From contig MU603983.1 in the NCBI GenBank assembly GCA_025201845.1, forward strand, positions 84,724-110,972: a stretch of 26,249 nucleotides of DNA, given 5' to 3'. The position numbers and the translations under genes were made by a program. Positions 1 to 8,865 of the stretch are shown one piece after another (the stretch's first letter is position 1; every line of letters starts with the position of its first letter). Origin of the DNA: Martensiomyces pterosporus. Lineage: Eukaryota; Kickxellomycota; Kickxellomycetes; Kickxellales; Kickxellaceae. The notes under the pieces are model-generated. The model was not told the origin of the DNA. It ran no database searches and saw nothing but the letters and a program-made list of their open reading frames with translations.

Positions 1-468
1 TGTGCGTTGGTGGCGGCTCAAACAATACTGGCAAACACCCTCCTCCTCCTCCTGGTGCTCCACAACACTGGCTCTTGGCACTTGATTTGTAATCATTTGG
101 AGGAATACACACTACTACACAAACTTGATTGCTTATTGCCCAAAAGGAGGGCATGGATAGAGAGGGGGAGGAGGGGGCAGACTGCAGCTGCAAAAACAAA
201 ATACAGATGGCCATCCTGCATATGCGGTGGAGCTTGAAAACAGGGAGTAGGCCACCAAGGGGCTCCTCTCAGGAGAAGAAAAGCGTATTAGTAATATGCC
301 AAACATACGGAGCAATGGCACCATCGCGAAACACAGCGAGCGCTACATCCTGTATATACCTGCTGCATGTGCGACACACCCCTTTCCACGTGCTCCATTT
401 CAAAGACGCTGCCGCTTCTATTAAAAGCAACATAGCTAATTGTTAATTTCCCTTCTCTATACAGCTCC
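1..468. other. 3' flank of the aspartyl-tRNA synthetase gene, no gene seen
   Basis: This stretch follows the stop codon of the minus-strand synthetase and runs to the window edge. Open frames of up to about 105 codons occur on both strands, but none has recognisable domain character or plausible splice structure. I read it as the 3' untranslated and intergenic region of the synthetase. Confidence 0.5.
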
Positions 469-3400
469 TTACTGCGACTTCGATCTTGACAGAGCCTTCA
501 AGCCGTAGTCAGCGAGCTGGCTGGCGCTGGCTGGCGCTGGCGAGTGCATGAACAGGTCTCTCCCACTGGCCGATTTGGGGAAGGCAATAACATCTCGCAG
601 GCTGGCCGAATCGGTGAGGATTGAAATAAGCCGGTCAAGGCCCAATGCAATGCCTCCATGTGGAGGACACCCGTGGCCAAGAGCAGTGACCAGGTGGTCG
701 AAGCTTGCTTGTACCGCAGGCGACAGCTACCATGCAAAAGGAGATGAGAAATTAGAACGCTGATTAGTATGTACAAAAGACAAGAAAAGACATGCATGGC
801 AAAATGATCGTCGTCAGCGACGATTTTGATTAGTAATACCGCTGTGGAAACGCAGCTGGGCGGCTTACTTTGAGGATGTCCTTGAATACGTAGTTTTGCA
901 TCTTGGGATTGTGTATGCGGATTGACCCGCCGCCGAGCTCGACCCCGTTGAGCACAAGGTCGTAGTGCTGTCCACGGACCTACTTGATTTACGAGTAAAC
1001 AATACAGATGTCATATGAGAACATTGGTGGCATGTGCTCGTGAACAGAGAACTGGGTAGCTGTGCGCAAGAGAAAGAGGGAGGGGGCTTACCTTTTCAGG
1101 GTCGGTGTATAGCAACGGAATGTCCTCGGGAATAGGAGCGGTAAATGGATGGTGGGTGGCCGACAGCTGTCCGTGGGCATCGTCGACCTCGCAGGTGAAC
1201 AGAGGAAAGTCCTCAACCCACAGAAAGTTGTATTTGTCGCTGGGAATGTCCAAGCACCCCTTGGCCTGCAGCATCTTGGCCATTAGCGAGCGGACACGAC
1301 CCAAGGTGGTATTGGCTGGCGTCACATACGATGACCGCTCACTAACAAACAGCAAATCGCCTTGCTTGGCACCAACCGTCTCAAAGAGCTTTTCCAGCAG
1401 AATACCATGGCTGCTGCTGCTGCCTGATGCAGAGAGCCAGCGAGACAGTAGCGTGGCGCTGTTAAGCCCAGTGACCCCCTTGTCGCTCACCTTGTGAGTC
1501 GTAGTAAGCTACAAACAAGCGTGCAGGTGGAGAGGCAGGGACGTTAGGGCCGTTTCTCATGCTAAAACCCATGGCATATGGTGCAGGCACCTGCACAGAC
1601 GGCTACCTACCCTAGACTCGCAGTTATCCTGGCTGTTGCGGATAAGGTCCGACACCGGACCCAGCTCCTTTGTCGAGAATATCTTTGCGCCCTCGGGGAC
1701 TACCAGGACTTCGGCAACGACATGCTCATCGCTAGCCAGCTCCGGCGTCTGGGCAATCTAAGGAGCGAAAAAGAACCGGACATGGTAATTAGCACCAGCT
1801 GCAGCTGATTCTGGATGACCGTTTGCAAGCATCAGACTGGAAGCCTACCTCGAGCCCAAACCGCGTGTCTGGTTTGTCCGATCCGTACTACATGCATGAG
1901 GGAAGCGCATGGAAATTAGAGACGCCCTGCAACCTCCACTGAAGCGCCAACAAAAAAAAACCAACATTCGCCCACACATGAAAAGCGAGGTGCGTTACCT
2001 TGCTTGTGGCATCGGCAAAGGAAATGCGCGCGAACGGTGCATCGACATGGACGCCCTTCACCCTGCTCCACACTCGCTGAATAAGCCGCTCGATTACCGA
2101 CTGTATGTCGCTTTTGCTAACAAACGACATTTCCACATCAACCTAAAAGCAAGAGCGAGTAACGAAAACAAACGACTACTAATAAGCCAGCGATTCCCAT
2201 GCCAAAACAACCGCTGAGCAAAAAGGAAATAGTCAACGCATGCATACCGCAGATCCCTCCACCAAGGCGAAAACAAAAGAAGCGGCGGTGCGCCTGCCTG
2301 CGAGCAGCGGACAGCGGCGGGGCTGTCCTCCTGCATGGCAGGATGCGCTGCTGCCCCTTCGGTCGCTGCCTCTTTTCCACGCGTAAGCGGCGAAGGAGGA
2401 TTAAAGCAGGGGCCTGTTTGCATGCTGCCCAGCGCAGGAGTGCGCTGCGCCTGAACGTGGGGGGGGGGCTGATGCGTGGAGTGCCTCAGGACAACAGGCC
2501 GCCATTGCCTTAAAAGTGGCATTTTGCCGAATCCCGAATTTCCCCTCAGCAAAAACACAGCTAGAAGTCGCATTGGGCCATTTGCAGCATGGGCGCTTAT
2601 GTGTCGCCGAGCAAGAAAAAACAACAACAGTAGCACCACATCGAATGTTCTTACCTGAGTGAACTCGGGCTGGCGATCAGCGCGCAGATCTTCGTCTCTG
2701 AAGCACCGAGCAACTTGATAGTAGCGGTCGAAGCCAGCAGCCATGAGCATTTGCTTGAACTACAGCACGCTCAGGGAAAAACGGCACGGCTGCAGCAATA
2801 TCAATATGAGGCCTGCAGATACGGCGCACATGTAGAGAAGTGTGGCCAGATATCACGCCACCTGTGCACATCAAGTTCCCCTTGCCTGCCAGTCACCTCC
2901 CTGCGCCTCTTGAGGTGACGGGGGACCAGGTGTGGAAGACAGATGCAGCGACAAGCACGCAGAGCAAAACGTCCCAGCGCCGACTATGGAATGGGCATCT
3001 GGAAAAAGACCCAGTGCACAATACTTGCCTGTTGGGGGCTTTGCGGAAGTGCGTAGCATGCACCAGCGTCGATCCTTGTTGGGACAAGAAACTCTCTGGC
3101 TCCCTCGGGCGTTGACTTGAATAGGACTGGAGTCTCGATATCCACAAACCCTACATTCTTCGATTTGAGCGGCGAGCAGGCAGGGAGCACGCGCTGGCGC
3201 GAGAGGTTAGCTTCATCCCACAGGAGAGCTGCAGGCTGGTGGCTGTAAGCAGCGGCAGCCGGAACGAAGCAGGCTGGAGCAATGTGGAGGCCTGGGGCGA
3301 AGAGCAGAGGCGGCCAGCCCTCGCTGCATGCTGGCCGCTAGTGGAGGCAAGGCAAGAGGCCTGACGGGAAGCGGCTGGTGCGCAATACGGATCGGCCTTT

Positions 3401-4306
3401 CAGCAGCTCCAGTGCCCAGCGCTGCTGCCCTTGTTGGGGACAGGAGATAAGGCCGATCTTCCCCCCTACTGCATTTGCAGCAGGGACTGAGTGGGCAAAG
3501 CGAATGGCTGAAAAAAGCACAATAGCTTGCGCTAAGCATGCAATAGTGTGTGAAACAAAGCAGCCCCTTGTTTTCCCAATGCTTACCATTCTCGTCCATG
3601 AACTGGCGAACTGCCATGGTCGTCTTGGAGCGGGTGCGAATGTTATTCTGGAGCTCTGGGCGCCGCAGATCCAAATAGCGATGAGCAAGCCTAACCTCCT
3701 CTCCCGGCTAATCGCAAAACACGTTCAGACGACAGGCCGACAGGCATTTGGGTGCAGGCCAAGAGAGCAAGCGGCATTAGCGAAATACGGGGCAAAAACA
3801 TATACAACAGCAACTGAACCACTCGACCATAGATGTGCATGTATATATGCGAGCATGTATTGTACTCATACATATCCATGCCACCACTGCTGTCAGCTCC
3901 TTTCTCAGAGTGTGGGAAAAAGCAGCTGGCCCTCACTTACCAGCTTGCTCCTGATATACGGATTGAACGGCAGATTCTCCGTATGATTCAGCACCTGGAT
4001 CTGATCAACCAGCAGCTCAATCTCGCCTGCGCCCTCGGCCGCTACGCCTTTCGCCGGCCGCTTGACAACCGTGCCCGTGACGCCCACGAGAGTGTCAATG
4101 TTCAGCGACTCCAGCCGCTTCTTTTGCTCGGCGAAATGCGGCATCCTGCTCTGCTCAGCCAGCAATTGGACGGTGCCATAGGCATCGCGCAGCTGGACAA
4201 ACACAAGGGTATCGGAGAGCACCCGGATGCTCTGTGCCCACCCGCATAGCCTGACCTCCTCGTTGACATTGTCCGCATTCAGGTCGCCGCACGTATGTGT
4301 GCGCAT
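469..4306 (-). CDS. MSD1: Aspartyl-tRNA synthetase, mitochondrial (bacterial-type), ten exons
   Basis: It charges tRNA-Asp with aspartate, presumably in mitochondria. My exon model (minus strand, high to low) is 4306-3941, 3707-3587, 3150-3029, 2759-2655, 2142-1999, 1887-1849, 1757-1611, 1508-1092, 979-869 and 726-469; all phases join to give 609 residues. An N-terminal OB-fold anticodon domain (residues 1-110) starts MRTHTCGDL as bacterial AspRS does. Class II motif 1 is GFVDIETP (163-170), motif 2 has FRDE (223-226) with [10 protein letters not shown], and motif 3 is GIALGLDR (549-556). [10 protein letters not shown] and the GAD-type insert mark the bacterial/mitochondrial subtype. The in-frame sequence upstream of ATG 4306 is open, basic and free of acidic residues, and it follows a possible TAG acceptor (exon from 4368). 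The targeting presequence therefore probably sits on an exon I could not place, and the true start may be upstream of 4306. The family call is secure. Confidence 0.93.
3030..3150 (-). other. Exon 3 of the synthetase, ending at a GC-AG intron donor
   Basis: Exon 3 carries class II motif 1 and ends in the codons for QSPQQ; its last base is at 3029. The next intron bases read GCAAGT, so the donor is GC rather than GT. The context CAG|GCAAGT is the classic strong form tolerated by U2 spliceosomes. Continuation into exon 4 ([23 protein letters not shown]) keeps the frame exactly and matches the family, which makes the junction convincing. Confidence 0.8.
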
Positions 4307-4964
4307 GCCAGTAGCCAGGATGTTGGCTGGTGCCAGAGTGCTGTTTGCAGCACATCGGAGGAAAACGCCTACAAGAATGGCATGCGCAACAAGGGAAGAG
4401 TAGGGACACTTCAATTAATGCACGAGATATGCTTTTCGCTGTGCCTGTTCTTCTCTTGTCTCACTTGTTTGTCTGTCTGCGTGCAATTTTCCGAAGGAGA
4501 TGGCAGTTGCATGGCGTGGATTACCTGGCAATTGGCAGACAAAGGGAGGGAGCCGGCAGTAGGGAAGACACGGGAGGGTTATGAATTACACTCAGCAACA
4601 GCAAGAAAATCGGATGCGGAGCGCTGGAAGCAAATTAATGCAAGCATGTCGGCAAACATCCCAACAGAACAAATAATATCTCTGGCCATTGTTGAAGATG
4701 GGCACGCGCACATCTGTATGGAGGCATGAATGAGCATCATAGGCCCGGGTATGGCAGAGAACGACAAGTGCAGCTGAGCACTGCTGTGCAGAATGCAAAC
4801 AATTGACACATAACAAATCAAATAGAGGCGATGCGTCCGTCTCTTCTCCTGCAACAGCACAGATCGCCCTCTTACCCGCCCAGCCACCAGCTGTGAACGG
4901 GTTGTGCGGAGGGCTGAAAGGACGGTCGGGAGGCTGGATGAGGCGGAGGGCACATGTCATATGT

Positions 4965-5471
4965 CTATTCCTGGGTAGCAGATGTGAGATGGAGACAGAT
5001 GCTCTGCAGCAGTGGTTGATCTCGCTTCTCCTGCTGCTAGGCACACACAGAAGGCGGGAGCCGGAAAAAAGCCTGGTACAATATGTCCATATTTGGGAAG
5101 AAAGAGAGCAGGACCCTTTCCTAGCATTCCTGTTTTTGCCTTTGCAAAAAACATTGCAAGCAGCTGCAGCGGCGGGCATTCTCGCAAAGAGGGCGAAATG
5201 CTGGGAGGGCGGCCTATCTCCCCTTGATGCGTGCTGCTTTGCTCCCAGCGAGTCGCTATACACGGACAGAGCAGGAGACAATGGACTTACCTGCTCGTGA
5301 CGCAGTTGCTGCAGTTGTGCGCAGCTTGGCCAGCTGGCAAGCGAAAAGCTGAGAAGGCGGCATTCAGGCGAAAAGGGTCGAGGGGGCAAAATCTGTGAAT
5401 TCAAGGGCCCTTTTTCCGCTTACTTAAAACGGGCGCTGATATCCTGAAAGAGAACCGACAGTGTCTTTGCG
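4965..5471 (-). CDS. Possible small spliced gene, C-terminal exons, coiled-coil-like product
   Basis: Three pieces join in one frame on the minus strand. The piece 5471-5424 encodes AKTLSVLFQDISARF and ends at a GTAAGC donor. The piece 5348-5291 (or 5333-5291) encodes AQLQQLRHEQ and ends at a consensus GTAAGT donor. The piece 5036-4965 follows a TAG acceptor, encodes QQEKRDQPLLQSICLHLTS and ends in a TAG stop. The joined C-terminus is rich in Q, L, E and R and would form an amphipathic helix. I could not place the 5' exons, although an open in-frame stretch continues upstream to about 5615. I do not recognise the family. Chance alignment of splice signals remains quite possible. Confidence 0.25.
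5087..5096. promoter_or_regulatory. CArG box (SRF/Mcm1-type site)
   Basis: The decamer CCATATTTGG fits CC(A/T)6GG exactly, the core recognised by SRF-type MADS factors. It lies 0.9 kb beyond the 3' end of the MADS gene and about 0.8 kb upstream of the synthetase start. Binding is inferred only. One perfect site in 26 kb is not by itself surprising. Confidence 0.3.
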
Positions 5472-5951
5472 CTACAATGCGAAGGGTGGGGGCGTAGAGG
5501 AAACAGGTGTGATAGAAGCCAAGTGCATTCGAGTGCTCGAAGCCGATTGATGAAAAATGAGCTGGACAGTCTCGTACCATCATCCGCGAAGCCCTTGATA
5601 ATGGGGCCGCAAGTCTATCCCATCCTAGAAATGCAGCTTTTTTTAGCCTCGACCGCAAAATGCGCTCTTAGAGGTATTGCTCAAGACAGGAATCGCGTCG
5701 ACATGTATTCGGGTATGTTTTATATTTGTGTATACCATGCTATGTAAGGGGGTATTTTGCGATGTGGCGGGAGGGTGGGGGTGCCAGAGCAAGAAAAGGA
5801 GAATAAGGTTACTGTGGGTGCGGTATATGATGCTAGAGAGTGGAGTGGATGGAGAGAAGCAGCCACGGGGGCAGCAGCCCAGACGGGATAATGAAAAAGT
5901 TATTTACAACCCTGAAACCAAGAGGCGAAAGCAAAACAACTGTCATCTTTT

Positions 5952-7562
5952 TCAGTTACCACCCGAGTATCCTTGCGGCCGCTGCATCATGCCACCGCTC
6001 GGAGGCTGCTGCTGCTGTTGCTGCTGTGGCTGTGGCTGGTGAGGGGAAGCAATTCCTGCGGTCTGTGGCCAGTAATGGTTAGCTGCCATATAGGAGGCAG
6101 CGACATGCCCTGGCGTCGTCTGCATTCCACCTACATTCTGTGGCTGGCTCACCGAAGCTGCTGCAACTGCAGCTGCCACAGCCGCCGAAACAGACGAGTT
6201 CGAGGTTGACGGAGTTCCCGGCGTCGACAATCCCTGGTTGGGAGTCTGCGGCTGCTGCTGCTGCTGCTGCTGCTGTGCATGTGGATGCTGCTGCTGGTAC
6301 TGATAGTGGCCCTGCTGGGCGTGCTGAGGGTGGCTGTATCCATGATGGTAGTTGGCCAGGCTATGCATTCCAGGCATGGACGAGGCAGCTGCCGCCACAG
6401 CCGCTGAGATTCCATTTCCGCCAGCCGGCTGCGGGGTATGCGGGGGAGCCGACGCCGTAATAGGCGAGTGGTGCTGGGACTGGTTGTTGCTTCCAGGGTA
6501 CGACGCATAGCCGGCAACAGCCGCGGCGTACGCCATATTGTTGCCAGCAGCCGTGGCATAGGCGCCTGGAGTTCCCGACGCAGCAGCAGCCACAGCCGCC
6601 GCCGCCTGAGCAGCCGCATGCTGGCCGCTATAGTACTGCTGGAGGTAGGAGGCAGTGGCCGGGTTGACTCCGGTGGCGGGCGATCCCGTCTGCAGCTTGC
6701 GATCGTCAAACCCGTGATCCATGCCGCTGCCGCCCGCGACGCCACCTCCCGAAAGCGTCTGCTGCGAGTCCTGGCTCCCGCCGCTCCCGCCGCTGCCCAT
6801 GGCTGCTGCATTGGAGGCAGCCACAGCAGTGGCCGCCGCAATGGCTGCTGCCGAGTTCGAGTAAACAGGGGTAGACGAGGCGTGGGACTGGCGTGGCTGC
6901 GACATGTAGCTGTTGGACTCGGTCGGCGTGGGCTGCACAATATGGTTGACCGCATCAGCCGGGTCGGGAGCATTGAGGCATGCCTGGATCAGGTTCTTGC
7001 CCTCGGGCTTGGTGACAATGGGCTGCAGCTTGGGAGTGGTGAAGGTGTACACCAGCCCCGTCTCCGAGACCACCAGGAGGAGCACCTGGGTGCCCGTCAG
7101 GGTGCTGAGCTCAAAGGCCTTCTTCATAATTCCGGCCTTTCTCTTGCTGAATGTGATGTGCCGCCGGCTCTTATCCTCGATGTACTCGATCTTAATTTTG
7201 CGCCGTCCGGCTCTCTTCTCCGACCCAGCATTTTCCCCGGCGCCCTTGGAGTTCTCCAAGGACTCGCCGTCGGACTCCTCGTCGTCCCGCGACCTCTTGG
7301 CAGTGGGAGTCTGCGTCCGCGACTCGGTGCCCGACGAGAAGCGTGCCATCTGCTGCTGCTGCTGCTGCTGCTGGTCGAAGAGGGGGTTGGTGGGGTCTTC
7401 TGGAACAAATGCCGAGTTCATTTTGAAAGAGCTCTGAGTAGTGGCCGATGCAGTCGATGCTGATGTTGCCGATGTCGGTGTCGGTGTGGGAGCAGCGGTA
7501 TCAGTGGACGAAATGGACAGATTATCGGGGTATCCAAGAACCTTTTGATCGTATCCGTACAT
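5952..7562 (-). CDS. MCM1: SRF/Mcm1-type MADS-box transcription factor
   Basis: This is a nuclear DNA-binding regulator that dimerises on CArG/P-box sites. The 536-residue frame is uninterrupted. The MADS plus SAM-type core lies at about residues 119-200: GRRKIKIEYIEDKSRRH, then TFSKRKAGIMKKAFELS, TGTQVLLLVVSETGLVYTF and EGKNLIQACLNAPD. It resembles both yeast Mcm1 and animal SRF. Ahead of it are an S/T/P-rich leader, eight glutamines (64-71) and an acidic segment (RDDEESDGES). Behind it lie about 335 residues rich in Ala, Gln, Gly, Ser and His with several poly-Ala and poly-Gln runs, presumably an activation region. ATG 7562 is directly preceded by a TTCTCAG acceptor-like sequence, so a 5' exon could exist. 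A later in-frame ATG is M48. The long C-terminal tail is much larger than in yeast Mcm1. Confidence 0.92.
   Translation of the reverse strand: MYGYDQKVLGYPDNLSISSTDTAAPTPTPTSATSASTASATTQSSFKMNSAFVPEDPTNPLFDQQQQQQQQMARFSSGTESRTQTPTAKRSRDDEESDGESLENSKGAGENAGSEKRAGRRKIKIEYIEDKSRRHITFSKRKAGIMKKAFELSTLTGTQVLLLVVSETGLVYTFTTPKLQPIVTKPEGKNLIQACLNAPDPADAVNHIVQPTPTESNSYMSQPRQSHASSTPVYSNSAAAIAAATAVAASNAAAMGSGGSGGSQDSQQTLSGGGVAGGSGMDHGFDDRKLQTGSPATGVNPATASYLQQYYSGQHAAAQAAAAVAAAASGTPGAYATAAGNNMAYAAAVAGYASYPGSNNQSQHHSPITASAPPHTPQPAGGNGISAAVAAAASSMPGMHSLANYHHGYSHPQHAQQGHYQYQQQHPHAQQQQQQQQPQTPNQGLSTPGTPSTSNSSVSAAVAAAVAAASVSQPQNVGGMQTTPGHVAASYMAANHYWPQTAGIASPHQPQPQQQQQQQPPSGGMMQRPQGYSGGN
6251..6275 (-). repeat. 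CAG trinucleotide tract (poly-Gln) in the MADS gene
   Basis: About eight CTG units on the plus strand read as CAG on the coding minus strand and encode part of a Gln run in the C-terminal tail. A related tract with interruptions lies at 6009-6030. These are candidate length-variable microsatellites. Confidence 0.8.
7350..7373 (-). repeat. CAG tract encoding eight glutamines before the MADS domain
   Basis: This is a pure CTG run on the plus strand (CAG on the coding strand) giving Q64-Q71 of the MADS protein. Every codon is CAG, so the DNA repeat itself is uniform and prone to slippage. Confidence 0.85.
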
Positions 7563-8725
7563 CTGAGAACGCGGAAAGAAAAAGGACGCTACTCTTCCAG
7601 TGAAGGGTAATAGAAAAGAGGGCCAATTGTCGAGACGCTATACAAACAAGGCAGACAATAAGACACGAGAGAAAGGTGGTAGCCAGAATGAGTATGTGTG
7701 GCAGTGTGAGCGAGTATGAATGTACAAGGTTGCAATAAGGGATAACTCGCCCCCGTTGTGGTTGGCGTGAATCACGGAGGGGGCTAAAATGGAACAAACG
7801 CGCAAGAGGCTGTTTGTTGGCGACCCGCCGTGGTGCTCCTGCTCCATAGCCGTACCTTTTGTTCTGTGTAGTTAGCAGTGCTCGGCTCGCTCGGATAAAT
7901 AAGGCGTGTGCACTATATCAGTTTGCTGCTGCTGCTGCCGCGGCTAGTGTCTCGCTTCGTGTCGAGCTCCAAGAGAGGGGAGGGGAGGGATAGCCGTGGA
8001 TAACCTTGCTGCCGGCACGCGAAGTAGCTGTGGGGCAGTATCAATAGGGGGGAAAAAGTTCAGATAGAGCACCAGGTCGTCGGATAGGAGTGGCTGTGGC
8101 GAGTGTGATCGATGTGCCCAAACACGAGAATAAAAGGTGCAAGGTGTGTCAAGTGAATAGCAAAAGAATAAGGAGCGAGAGTGAAAGAGAGTTTCGATGT
8201 TGCGCCTCCTTTGCCTGCGGCAGGTTGCTGATCTAGAATTACTCAAAGCAGTGCCGGGTGGGTGGAGGGGTCAAGAAGAGGGTCCCTTTTCAGGTATACC
8301 GCTGCTGAGCAGGCGACGCGAGCGATTGGGTGTGGGTGACAGGCGGTGCCTAGTAAAGGCCAAAAAAGCAACAGCTCTCGATAATTTTCTGGCGGTGCGA
8401 GGTGGAGGAGAGGAGAGAAAGCAGCGAGGAAAATTAACGGGCGCTTTGTTGCTGTCGACCGTTTCTGGCAATGCGATGGAGGCGGGTGCTTATGCGCGAA
8501 TGAGTGTGTGCTTTTGTGTGGGGGGAGCTGGTGGGGAGAGAAGGAGAGAATGGGATGTGCTGCTGTGGGACGGAGAAGGCTGCTCTTTTGAGAGAAACCA
8601 TGGCCAAGTGCCGCGGATTTATTCGGCTCCACCTAATTTCAACGTCCAAAAATTTTCACCCATGCGCTGGACTGAGCAGCCGCGACGGCGACGGCGACCT
8701 TGAGCAGCAGCAGGCGCTGCCTGTT

Positions 8726-8865
8726 CCCTGCCCCTCCCCTCACACTGTCCCAGCAAATAGAATTGCCATTCAGGCACAGCCCACCCCCCTCCACTCCCGC
8801 TCTGCCCCCACCCCCAAACTGCTCGCCGCCCACAGGGCAGCCCACCCCCCCTCTGCCCCACCCCC
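8726..8865 (-). other. G-quadruplex-forming tract upstream of the MADS gene
   Basis: Between 8781 and 8865 the plus strand has eight runs of three or more C (8784-8789, 8795-8797, 8805-8809, 8811-8815, 8841-8843, 8845-8851, 8856-8859, 8861-8865). Three more lie at 8726-8739. The minus strand, which is the MADS sense strand, therefore carries closely spaced G-runs with one- to six-base loops, enough for two quadruplexes. It lies 1.2-1.3 kb upstream of the MADS ATG. Confidence 0.6.

Larger units (their letters stand above)
4307..5951. other. Interval between the AspRS and MADS genes, no secure gene
   Basis: The interval should hold the promoter and first (presequence) exon of the synthetase and the 3' end of the MADS transcript. 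Long open frames here begin with TTG, not ATG, and look like chance. Two things stand out on the minus strand. One is a CArG box at 5087-5096. The other is a chain of short exon-like pieces at 4965-5471, listed separately. Confidence 0.4.

Noticed and set aside
4592..5404. Minus-strand frame of 270 codons
   Set aside because: It begins with TTG, not ATG, reads through consensus splice donors and is Cys/Ser/Arg-rich; part of it is explained better by the spliced candidate.
6149..6973. Second minus-strand frame of 274 codons inside the MADS gene
   Set aside because: It is an out-of-frame shadow of the repetitive tail, Arg/Leu/Pro-rich, and overlaps the clear MADS reading frame.
6438..7463. Plus-strand frame of 341 codons
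   Set aside because: It is antisense to the MADS gene and exists because the coding strand has few codons whose complement is a stop. Composition is Arg/Gly/Ser-rich with no domain.
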